DNA of 19,463 nucleotides from Prauserella rugosa (GTDB lineage Bacteria > Actinomycetota > Actinomycetes > Mycobacteriales > Pseudonocardiaceae), in the NCBI RefSeq assembly GCF_000719975.1, contig NZ_JOIJ01000037.1, positions 1 to 19,463 of the forward strand, written 5' to 3'. Under the pieces are notes generated by a model that was not told the origin of the DNA, ran no database searches, and saw only the letters and a program-made list of their open reading frames with translations. A program made the translations under genes and the position numbers. Below are positions 7,039-13,696 of the stretch, one piece after another. The first letter of the stretch is position 1; every line of letters starts with the position of its first letter.

Positions 7039-7482
7039 ATGCAGCAGGCAACCGCGGCGCTGACGCCGTTCATCACGACCGTCGACCACGTGGGCGTCGC
7101 CGTGGCCGACCTGGACGAGGCGATCGCCTTCTACGCCGACACGTTCGGTCTCGAGGCCAGCCACGTGGAGGTCAACGAGGAGCAGGGCGTGCGTGAGGCC
7201 ATGCTGCACGCGCCCGGCGACGAGGGCGGACCCGCCGTGCAGCTGCTCGCCCCGCTGCGCGCGGACTCCACCATCGCCAAGTTCCTCGACACCAAGGGTC
7301 CCGGCCTGCAACAACTGGCCTACCGCGTGACGGACGTCGAGGCGGCGGCCGAGTCGTTGCGCTCGAAGGGGCTGCGCATGTTGTATCCCGAGGCCAAGCG
7401 CGGCACCGCGGGCAGCCGGGTCAACTTCGTCCACCCGAAGGACGCCGGCGGGGTGCTGGTCGAACTGGTGCAGCCCGCCTGA
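7039..7482 (+). CDS. mce: methylmalonyl-CoA epimerase (VOC family)
   Basis: A 147-aa vicinal-oxygen-chelate protein that converts (S)- to (R)-methylmalonyl-CoA in the propionyl-CoA to succinyl-CoA route. The N-terminal half begins TVDHVGVAVADLDEAIAFY and holds likely metal ligands H17 and Q68 (VQLL). The second half has GPGLQQLAYRVTDV (87-100), then SRVNFVHPKDAGGVLVELV with E142 as the final ligand. The usual HH pair of many bacterial epimerases is QQ (91-92) here. I recall the same QQ form in other actinobacterial epimerases, so it is probably a lineage variant, not a loss of function. The gene is divergent from thiolase, convergent with the TetR gene (10 bp apart) and appears leaderless. 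Confidence 0.92.
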   Translation: MQQATAALTPFITTVDHVGVAVADLDEAIAFYADTFGLEASHVEVNEEQGVREAMLHAPGDEGGPAVQLLAPLRADSTIAKFLDTKGPGLQQLAYRVTDVEAAAESLRSKGLRMLYPEAKRGTAGSRVNFVHPKDAGGVLVELVQPA

Positions 7483-7492
7483 CGAGGACGCC

Positions 7493-8149
7493 TCACCGGG
7501 ACGTCAGTGCGCCGGCGAGGAACGTCAGCTGGCGGTCCATCTCGTCGTGCGGCCCTCCGTCATGGCGCGCCGTGGCGTGCCGATAACTGACGGCGAGTGC
7601 GAGCAAGCCCGCGGCACTGTCGACGTCGGCGGTGGCGAGCGTGCCCGCTCCCGCTGCCGCGAGGATGACCGCGCGAACCTGCGTGACCAGCGTGTCGTAG
7701 CGCTCCTGCAACGCGGCGGCGACGGCGCGGTGGGTGTCGGCCTCCCGCCACAGCAGGTGGGACAGGACGCGTGATCCGGCGAGCCTGCGGTCGAGTTCGG
7801 CGACGAGCCTGCGCAGACTCTCGGCGATGTCTCCCCGCACGACCACGCGATCGGCCTCGACATGCTCGTCTGGAAGCCGCTCCACGAGTGCCGCCAACAG
7901 GTCGGTCTTGCGGCGGAAGTAGTAGTGGACCAGACCTTTGGGCACGCCCGCTCGTGCGGCGATACGCGAGGTGGGAGTGGCGTCGAACCCGTGCTCGGCG
8001 AACAGTTCCTCGGCCGCCGACAGGATGCGCTCGCGCGCCGAGGACGGCTGCGCGCACTCGGATCGGGTTCCGAGTCCGTCGGGATCGGTGTCGTCGGACG
8101 GCTCGGAGCCGTCGGCTGGCTCGCTCGGGGTGGCGGCACGGCGTGGCAT
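7493..8149 (-). CDS. TetR-family transcriptional regulator
   Basis: A 218-aa regulator. Residues 1-36 are a polar, acidic tail without a recognised domain. Residues ~38-84 are the TetR helix-turn-helix: RERILSAAEELFAEHGFDAT, then TSRIAARAGVPKGLVHYYF, the typical recognition helix. The rest is the all-helical ligand-binding and dimerisation domain (LRRLVAELDRRLAGSRVLSHLL onward); its ligand cannot be predicted. ATG 8149 has a weak GAGGA 6-7 nt upstream; a later start would shorten only the disordered tail. It is convergent with methylmalonyl-CoA epimerase and lies 188 bp downstream of the SPW-repeat gene on the same strand. The target could be its own promoter or that of a neighbour; no operator stands out. 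Confidence 0.9.
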   Translation of the reverse strand: MPRRAATPSEPADGSEPSDDTDPDGLGTRSECAQPSSARERILSAAEELFAEHGFDATPTSRIAARAGVPKGLVHYYFRRKTDLLAALVERLPDEHVEADRVVVRGDIAESLRRLVAELDRRLAGSRVLSHLLWREADTHRAVAAALQERYDTLVTQVRAVILAAAGAGTLATADVDSAAGLLALAVSYRHATARHDGGPHDEMDRQLTFLAGALTSR

Positions 8150-8337
8150 GGGTGTCCTCGTCGGGGCGAACTCTCGGACCGGCGTCAGTCAGAGGCGGGG
8201 TGGGAAGCGGCGTCGGAGGCGGCGGCAGAACCGTCGTCAAGGGCGGCGCGAATCCGGTACGGGGCGTGGAACCGCGCACGGCGTTGTCGGGCACGCCGTG
8301 CGCGTCGTCGCCCTGCCCGTCACCCGCGGGGCCGGAC

Positions 8338-8715
8338 TCAGTGCTGACCGGCCATCCGATGTGCCGCGCTGGCCACCGGTACCGCTGCCGCGCCGACGAG
8401 CACGGTCAGTCCGCCGATGATCCAGGACGTCCATGCGGCGCCCATGAATCCCGTGTAGCCCATCACCCACGGCGACAGGAATGCGAGGGCACCGAGCACC
8501 ACCTGGATTCCCTCACCGACGATCATGCCGGGCATCGCGAGCGAGACGAGCCCGTCGATGGCGATGAGGGCGCCGAGCACCACCATGGTCCACGCGGCGG
8601 CGGTGTCGGTGCTGAGCCATATCGGCGACAGGGCCAACACCGCACCGAGTACCACTTCGGCCCAGTCGTGCGGCCGGGTCCACGGACGCACCGGATTGGT
8701 CGACGGTCCGGTCAT
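8338..8715 (-). CDS. SPW-repeat membrane protein
   Basis: A 125-aa integral membrane protein with two SPW-type repeats. The first is about residues 20-57 (GAVLALSPIWLSTDT, then AAWTMVVLGALIAIDG). The second is about 71-111 (LGALAFLSPWVMGYTG, then AWTSWIIGGLTVLVGA). Each repeat has a loop with the S-P-W/I-W core between two hydrophobic helices, so four membrane segments are expected. The function of the family is unknown; it is common in actinobacteria. ATG 8715 is firm: it follows GGAGGTGATCA (minus strand, 8718-8728), an unusually long match to the 16S rRNA 3' end, only 2 nt before the ATG, or about 9 nt from the GGAGG core. A very long minus ORF reaching 10404 in the same frame is an antisense shadow of the coiled-coil gene. 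Confidence 0.85.
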   Translation of the reverse strand: MTGPSTNPVRPWTRPHDWAEVVLGAVLALSPIWLSTDTAAAWTMVVLGALIAIDGLVSLAMPGMIVGEGIQVVLGALAFLSPWVMGYTGFMGAAWTSWIIGGLTVLVGAAAVPVASAAHRMAGQH

Positions 8716-8988
8716 CGTGATCACCTCCAAGAGGTCGGCCCACGGCGAGCACGTCGGTGTGCCCACCGCCGGGGACCGCCGCTGCCGGGCGTTCCCCGCG
8801 TCCAGAATGCGCTTGGTTGGCCGCCCGGTCAATCGACGTCGAGCAGGTCCGAACGTCCCGCGTTCACCCTGCACACGCCGCATGCGCGCACCTCTCCGAC
8901 GACCCCGCCACGGGCCGGGCCGTGAACCCCTTGTGAAACGCCACGGCGCCACAACCGCATTCGGCGGCGTGCGGGGAACGCGTGCGGT

Positions 8989-8994
8989 TAGGGT
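8989..8994 (+). promoter_or_regulatory. -10 box of a probable leaderless promoter for the coiled-coil protein
   Basis: TAGGGT ends 6 nt before ATG 9001, with no Shine-Dalgarno sequence between. TAGGGT at this spacing is a classic actinobacterial leaderless arrangement. Confidence 0.65.
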
Positions 8995-9000
8995 GGTGTC

Positions 9001-10122
9001 ATGAGCCTTGGCGACGAACGGGAGCTCGTGCCGCTGGGTGCCGGCTTCGACTTCGAGAAGCGCGGATACAGCCGGGCACAGGTCGACGAACATCTCGAGC
9101 GGCTGGACGCCGACCTCCGCATGCTCACGTCCGACCGGGACGCGGCCATCTCGCAGGCGGGCGACCTGGCGAAGCAACTCGAGTCGGCCCGCATCGAGAT
9201 CGACGATCTCCGCGGTCAGGTCGAACGGCTCGCCCAGCCGCCGACGACCATCGAGGGGCTCTCGGAACGTCTCCAGCGCATGCTGCGGCTCGCGCAGGAG
9301 GAAGCCGCCGACACGCAGGCGCGCGCCGAGGCCGAGGCCGGCCACATCCGCGCCAAGGCCGAGGCCGACGCCAGCGCGATGCGGGCGCGGTACGAACAAC
9401 TCCTCACCGAGCTCGCCGAGCGCCGCCGCGAGATGGAGGCCGAGCACCGCAAGGTGATCGCCGACGCCCGCGCGGAGGCGGAGTCGATCCTCACCAAGGC
9501 CAAGGAGGAGCGCGACCGGCTCGACGCCGAGGCCGAGCAGCATCGCACGAAGGTCGAAGAGGACTTCGAGATCGCGATGGCCACTCGGCGCACCGAGGCG
9601 ATGCGCGAGCTGGCCGAGCAGGAGGCGGCCAGCAAGGCCGAGGCCGAACGCCGCGTGCGCGAAGCCACCGAGGAGGCCGCGGCCATCCGTGCCGAGGTCG
9701 CCGACGAGCAGGCGAAGGCGAAGGCCGACATCGAACGCCGCCAGCGGGAGTCGGTCGAGGACGCCAACCGGCGCAAGCAGAACTCGATCAGCGAGGCGAA
9801 CGCGCGGGTGGCCGAGGCGACGGACGAGGCCAACCGCCGGGTGCGCGAGGCGACCGAGGAGGCGAACCGGCGCGTGCGCGAGGCGACCGAGATCGCCAAG
9901 CGGCGGGTCACCGACGCCAAGAGCAAGGTCGAGGCGCTGCGCACACTGCGGCACAAGGTCGCGGACCAGGTCGTGTCGGCGAAGTCGATGTTGGCTCAGG
10001 TCGACGCCGCCATGGAGGGCAGGCAGGACTCCGCCGACGCGGCCGGGAACGACGTGGCCAAGCGCAACGGGCAGAAGGCGCACGCGGGAGCCGCGACCGG
10101 ATCGGAACCGACTCGCGAGTAG
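9001..10122 (+). CDS. DivIVA-like long coiled-coil protein
   Basis: A 373-aa, mostly alpha-helical, highly charged protein. Residues ~14-34 (GFDFEKRGYSRAQVDEHLERL) resemble the membrane-curvature/lipid-binding N-terminal motif of DivIVA/Wag31 proteins. From ~40 to ~330 it is an almost continuous coiled coil rich in E, A, R and K. Residues 266-309 contain four back-to-back 11-residue units (ANARVAEATDE, ANRRVREATEE, ANRRVREATEI, AKRRVTDAKSK), a hendecad pattern suggesting a right-handed or straight coil segment. The last ~40 residues are low-complexity. Similar proteins are often labelled DivIVA-domain, cellulose-binding or chromosome-segregation proteins, none firmly established. A scaffold role at the cell pole or septum is an inference. 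It precedes the Usp-cyclase pair by 80 bp, with a separate promoter between. Confidence 0.82.
   Translation: MSLGDERELVPLGAGFDFEKRGYSRAQVDEHLERLDADLRMLTSDRDAAISQAGDLAKQLESARIEIDDLRGQVERLAQPPTTIEGLSERLQRMLRLAQEEAADTQARAEAEAGHIRAKAEADASAMRARYEQLLTELAERRREMEAEHRKVIADARAEAESILTKAKEERDRLDAEAEQHRTKVEEDFEIAMATRRTEAMRELAEQEAASKAEAERRVREATEEAAAIRAEVADEQAKAKADIERRQRESVEDANRRKQNSISEANARVAEATDEANRRVREATEEANRRVREATEIAKRRVTDAKSKVEALRTLRHKVADQVVSAKSMLAQVDAAMEGRQDSADAAGNDVAKRNGQKAHAGAATGSEPTRE
9796..9927 (+). repeat. 33-bp coding tandem repeat, four copies (hendecads)
   Basis: Four consecutive 33-bp units (9796, 9829, 9862, 9895) encode 11-residue hendecads. Units two and three encode identical peptides except for the last residue and are nearly identical at DNA level, suggesting recent duplication. 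Confidence 0.8.
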
Positions 10123-10152
10123 GTATGTGTGGCCTCTGCTGACGGGACCCGC

Positions 10153-10158
10153 TACTGT
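10153..10158 (+). promoter_or_regulatory. -10 box candidate for the usp-cyclase unit
   Basis: TACTGT lies 44 nt upstream of ATG 10203. Unlike several neighbours this gene has a real leader, with GGAGG at 10188-10192 placed 10 nt before the ATG. That ribosome site decides the start over an in-frame TTG at 10173. Confidence 0.5.
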
Positions 10159-10202
10159 TCGGCGAACCGAGGTTGGCTGAGCCCGCTGGAGGACCGATAA
10201 GC

Positions 10203-10652
10203 ATGGCCGCTTACCAGACCGTCGTCGTCGGCACGGACGGTTCCGACTCGTCCTTCGCCGCCGTGGACCGCGCCGCCGCCGTGGCGGGCGACTCCGGCGC
10301 GGCCCTCGTGATCGTGTGCGCCTATTTCCCGGCGAGCAAGGACGAGGTCGAACGCGCCCAGGACGAACTCGGCGACGAGGCGTACCAGGTGGTCGGTTCC
10401 GCACCGGCCGAGGACACGCTGCTGTCGGCGCGGGATCGTGCGGCGAAGGCCGGTGCGCAGAACATCGAGACGCTCGCCATCAAGGGCGAGGCGGTCGACG
10501 TGCTGCGCAGCACCGCCCAGGAGCGGCGCGCCGACCTGCTGGTCGTCGGCAACCGCGGGCTCAACACGCTGGCGGGGCGCATCCTCGGCTCCGTGCCGTC
10601 CGAGGTGGCCCGAAAATCCGGCATCGACGTGCTCATCGTGCACACCACGTAG
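10203..10652 (+). CDS. universal stress protein (Rv1636-like, possible cAMP/ATP binder)
   Basis: A 149-aa single UspA domain. The N-terminus YQTVVVGTDGSDSS contains the conserved VGTDGS loop. The C-terminal nucleotide loop is GNRG, nine residues, then GS (VVGNRGLNTLAGRILGSVPSEV), fitting the G-2x-G-9x-G(S/T) ATP-binding signature. From memory it closely parallels M. tuberculosis Rv1636 along its whole length, including the IDVLIVHTT end; Rv1636 and its M. smegmatis counterpart are reported to bind cAMP more tightly than ATP. A cAMP-buffering role is an inference strengthened by the adenylate cyclase gene 9 nt downstream. The ATG start is supported by GGAGG. Cytoplasmic, probably dimeric. Confidence 0.92.
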   Translation: MAAYQTVVVGTDGSDSSFAAVDRAAAVAGDSGAALVIVCAYFPASKDEVERAQDELGDEAYQVVGSAPAEDTLLSARDRAAKAGAQNIETLAIKGEAVDVLRSTAQERRADLLVVGNRGLNTLAGRILGSVPSEVARKSGIDVLIVHTT

Positions 10653-10661
10653 GCGCCGGCG

Positions 10662-11720
10662 GTGGACGAAGCGCTCGCGCGCCGGCTCGAGCGGATCCTC
10701 CTCGACGGCAAGCGCAAGTACACGCGACTGCAGGTCGCCGAACGGGCCGGGGTCGCTCCGGAACGGACTAAACGCCTCTGGCGGGCACTGGGGTTGGCCA
10801 CGGCCGACGACGACGAGGTGGTCTTCACCGACGCCGACGTCGAGGCCGTGCGCATCGTCGACCGGTTGGTCGCTGCCGGGTTGCTCGACGAGGAGCTCGA
10901 GACGTCGGTCGCCCGCGCCGTGGGCCTGCACCTGTCGCGGCTGGCCGAGTGGCAGGCCGACCTGCTGTGGTCGCTCGTGGCCGACAACCCGAAGTTGGCA
11001 GGCGACGAACAGCGGATCGGCAAGCTCGTACAACAGGTACTGCCCGAACTGGAACGGGTGCAGAACTTCGTCTGGCGGCGGCACCTCGCGGCCTACTCCG
11101 ACCGGCTGCTCACCGCCGCCGACGAGGAACCGGACTCCCGCACCGAGGTCGTCGGGTTCGTCGACATGGTCGGCTACACCCGCATGACACGGCGGGTCAA
11201 CGAGGCCGAGCTCAGCGCCGTCCTGGAACGCTTCGAGACCCTGGCTTCCGATGTCATCGCCGAACGCCACGGCCGCATCGTGAAGATGATCGGCGACGAG
11301 GTGCTGTTCGTCTGCGACGACCCGGCCGACGCCGCCGAGATCGCATTGACCCTCGCCGAACGCTCCGCCGAGGACGAGGAACTGCCCGACGTGCGCGCGG
11401 GGATGGCCAGTGGCCGGGTGCTGGGCCGGTTCGGCGACGTCTACGGCTCGGTCGTGAACGTCGCGAGCCGGCTGACCTCACTGGCCCGGCCGGGCACCGT
11501 GCTCGTGGACCGCGAGCTCGCGCGCGAACTCGCCGGGCTGTCCGAGTACGAGGTCCGCGCGCGCAGGGCGACGTCCGTGCGCGGGTACAGCAGGCTCCGC
11601 CCCGCCGTGCTGCGCCGCGCCGGCCGCGAATCCCGCCGAACCCAGAGCGGCCAGCAGCTGGCGGCGGAGCTGTTGGGCCTCAGCAAGCCGGCGTCCGAAC
11701 CGGACGAGCGGACCGACTGA
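10662..11720 (+). CDS. class III adenylate cyclase with N-terminal regulatory domain (Rv1264-like)
   Basis: A 352-aa soluble protein. Residues 1-155 are helical and resemble the adenylate cyclase regulatory domain of the Rv1264/Rv2212 type, in which pH or ligand modulates activity. Residues ~160-310 are the catalytic domain: metal-binding D168 (FVDMVGYT) and D212 (MIGDEVLF), adenine-selecting K208 and D259 (RFGDVYG), and transition-state N266 and R270 (VVNVASRL). All key residues are present, so an active, ATP-specific homodimeric cyclase is expected. The tail after ~315 is basic and disordered. GTG 10662 lies 9 nt after the usp stop, so translation is probably coupled; no strong Shine-Dalgarno sequence is seen. 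The gene ends 13 bp from the convergent helicase. Confidence 0.92.
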   Translation: MDEALARRLERILLDGKRKYTRLQVAERAGVAPERTKRLWRALGLATADDDEVVFTDADVEAVRIVDRLVAAGLLDEELETSVARAVGLHLSRLAEWQADLLWSLVADNPKLAGDEQRIGKLVQQVLPELERVQNFVWRRHLAAYSDRLLTAADEEPDSRTEVVGFVDMVGYTRMTRRVNEAELSAVLERFETLASDVIAERHGRIVKMIGDEVLFVCDDPADAAEIALTLAERSAEDEELPDVRAGMASGRVLGRFGDVYGSVVNVASRLTSLARPGTVLVDRELARELAGLSEYEVRARRATSVRGYSRLRPAVLRRAGRESRRTQSGQQLAAELLGLSKPASEPDERTD

Positions 11721-11733
11721 GGCCCTGCCGGAC

Positions 11734-13590
11734 CTACTTCTTCTGGTACCGCTCGCGCCGCACGGTGGCCTTGCGACCCTTGATGCTCGTGCCCTTCAAC
11801 GCGGCGATCACGTCGTCGGCCGCACCGGAGGGCACGTCGACGAGCGAGAACCGGTCGGCGATGTCGATGGCGCCGATGTCGCGGCCACGCAGCCGCGACT
11901 CCCCCGCGATCGCGCCGACGAGGTCCTGCGGCCGAACCCCGGACGTGCGCCCGACCCCGACGAACAGACGGGTCATGCCGGGGCCGACGGCCCGGCCACC
12001 CTTGGGTCCGCGTCCGCCGCCCGGGGCACCGTCGCGCTTACCACCGCGCTTGCCGTCCGCCGGCGGCCACGCCTTCACCTCGGGGATCTCTTCCTCCTCG
12101 GTGACCGTTCCACCCGCTTCGTGGGCGAGCTTCACGGCGGCGAGCGCGATCTCCACGACGTCGTACTCGTCGGCGAGCGGCTCGACGACCGAACGGAAGC
12201 GGTCCAGGTCGGAGGTGTCCTGCAGCGCCTCGGTGAGCGAGGCCCGCGTCTGCTCGAGGCGCTGGGCCCGCAGGTCCGCAATCGTCGGCAGCTTCTTGAC
12301 CGCGATCTTGTGGCCGGTGACGCGCTCGATGGTCTTGAGCATGCGGTGTTCGCGCGGCTCGGCGAGCGTGATCGCCGTCCCCTCACGCCCGGCACGGCCC
12401 ACGCGGCCGATGCGGTGCGTGTACGACTCGGGCGCGCTCGGCACGTTGTAGTTGACCACGTGGGTCAGCTGATCGATGTCGAGACCACGCGCGGCGACGT
12501 CGGTGGCGACGACCAGATCGGCACTGGAACCGCGGAGTCGTTCGACGACCCGGTCGCGCTGCAGCTGGTTCATGCCACCGTGCAGCGGCTCGGCGCGGTA
12601 GCCGCGGCCGTTGAGGGTCTCGGTGAGCGAGTCCACCTCGTCGCGGGTACGGCAGAACACGATGGCCGCGGCGGGTGATTCGACGTCCAGGACGCGGCCG
12701 AGCGCGGCCGGCTTGTGTCCACGCGGCACCACGTAGGCCGTCTGCGTGATGGGCGATTCGGCGCCGCCCGACGTACGTTCCCTGCCGACCGAGATCCGCG
12801 CCGGGTCGGTCAGGTACTGCTTGATCAGACCGTTGATCCGGGGCGGCATCGTCGCGGAGAACAGCATGGTCTGCCGTTCGGCCGGCATCTCGGCGAAGAT
12901 CGCCTCGATGTCCTCGGCAAAGCCCATGTCGAGCATCTCGTCGGCCTCGTCCAGCACGACCATGCTGAGCTCGCCGAGCGACAGCGTGCCGCGCGAGAGG
13001 TGGTCGAGCGCGCGCCCCGGCGTGGCGATCACGACGTCGACGCCGCGTTCGAGCGCCTTGAGCTGCCTGCCGATCGGCTGGCCGCCGTAGATCGGCAGTA
13101 CGCGGGTGCCCAGGTCGCTGCCGTAGCGGTGCATCGCCTCGGACACCTGGACGGCAAGCTCCCTGGTCGGGGTCAGCACGAGCGCCTTCGGGTTCTCGCC
13201 CTTCCCGTGTCCGGTGATGCGCGTGAGGATGGGCAGGGCGAACGCGGCGGTCTTGCCCGTGCCGGTGGCGGCTTGGCCGACGAGGTCGCGCCCGTCGAGA
13301 ACCGGCGGGATGGCCTCCCGCTGGATGGGCGTGGGCTCTTCGTAGCCGAGTGCCGAGAGCGCGCCGAGCAGTTCGGGGCGCAGGTCGAGGTCGGCGAACG
13401 TCACGCCCGCCTCGTCGGCTTCGTCGGCTTCGTCGGATTCGTCCGCGTCTCCGGCGTCACCGGCATCGCCGGTGTCACTGGAGTCGTCGGTGTCACCGGC
13501 CTGCGGGGCCGGGGTGCGGTCTTCGAGTTCGAGGGTGCCTTCCGACGGGGTGTCGTCGTCGGGCGTGCCGCCGGTGGCGGTGTCATTCAC
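11734..13590 (-). CDS. deaD: DEAD-box ATP-dependent RNA helicase (DeaD/CsdA type)
   Basis: A 618-aa RNA helicase for structured RNA, ribosome assembly or cold adaptation. Residues 1-62 form an acidic low-complexity tail with GDAGDAGDAD and DEADEADEAG repeats. The core carries the Q-motif (PTPIQ, 86-90), motif I AATGTGKT (107-114), PTREL (141-145), DEAD (214-217), SAT (245-247) and motif VI HRIGRVGRAGR (392-402). A linker with Gly/Lys-rich patches (~510-535) leads to a DbpA-like RNA-binding domain (~540-612: TRLFVGVGRTSGVRPQDLVGAI, then IGAIDIADRFSLVDVP). GTG 13590 is chosen because AGGAAG (minus strand, 13601-13606) lies 10 nt upstream; a nearby ATG is out of frame. It is last in a minus-strand series after the ProA-like gene, 106 bp away. 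A 14-bp palindrome sits in that gap. Confidence 0.95.
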   Translation of the reverse strand: MNDTATGGTPDDDTPSEGTLELEDRTPAPQAGDTDDSSDTGDAGDAGDADESDEADEADEAGVTFADLDLRPELLGALSALGYEEPTPIQREAIPPVLDGRDLVGQAATGTGKTAAFALPILTRITGHGKGENPKALVLTPTRELAVQVSEAMHRYGSDLGTRVLPIYGGQPIGRQLKALERGVDVVIATPGRALDHLSRGTLSLGELSMVVLDEADEMLDMGFAEDIEAIFAEMPAERQTMLFSATMPPRINGLIKQYLTDPARISVGRERTSGGAESPITQTAYVVPRGHKPAALGRVLDVESPAAAIVFCRTRDEVDSLTETLNGRGYRAEPLHGGMNQLQRDRVVERLRGSSADLVVATDVAARGLDIDQLTHVVNYNVPSAPESYTHRIGRVGRAGREGTAITLAEPREHRMLKTIERVTGHKIAVKKLPTIADLRAQRLEQTRASLTEALQDTSDLDRFRSVVEPLADEYDVVEIALAAVKLAHEAGGTVTEEEEIPEVKAWPPADGKRGGKRDGAPGGGRGPKGGRAVGPGMTRLFVGVGRTSGVRPQDLVGAIAGESRLRGRDIGAIDIADRFSLVDVPSGAADDVIAALKGTSIKGRKATVRRERYQKK

Positions 13591-13629
13591 AGTGGTGGAC
13601 CTTCCTGATCCGGGGAAGTGTGCGGCGAC

Positions 13630-13643
13630 GTCACGGCCGTGAC
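13630..13643. promoter_or_regulatory. 14-bp perfect palindrome upstream of deaD (possible operator)
   Basis: GTCACGGCCGTGAC is fully self-complementary and lies 40 bp upstream of the helicase GTG. It is short enough to be a dimeric regulator site, but no specific family can be named. Confidence 0.3.
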
Positions 13644-13696
13644 ATCCCCGACAGGGGTAACCACCGGCCGTATCCGCCGAACGGTGGGACGTGCGC

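Noticed and set aside
10173..10202. Earlier TTG start for the universal stress protein
   Set aside because: The added residues are not family-like, and GGAGG at 10188-10192 points to ATG 10203.
8338..10404. Minus-strand ORF of 688 codons
   Set aside because: Only its last 125 codons (the SPW-repeat protein) are real, and a very strong ribosome site at 8718-8728 fixes that start. The remainder is antisense to the coiled-coil gene and simply mirrors its repeats.
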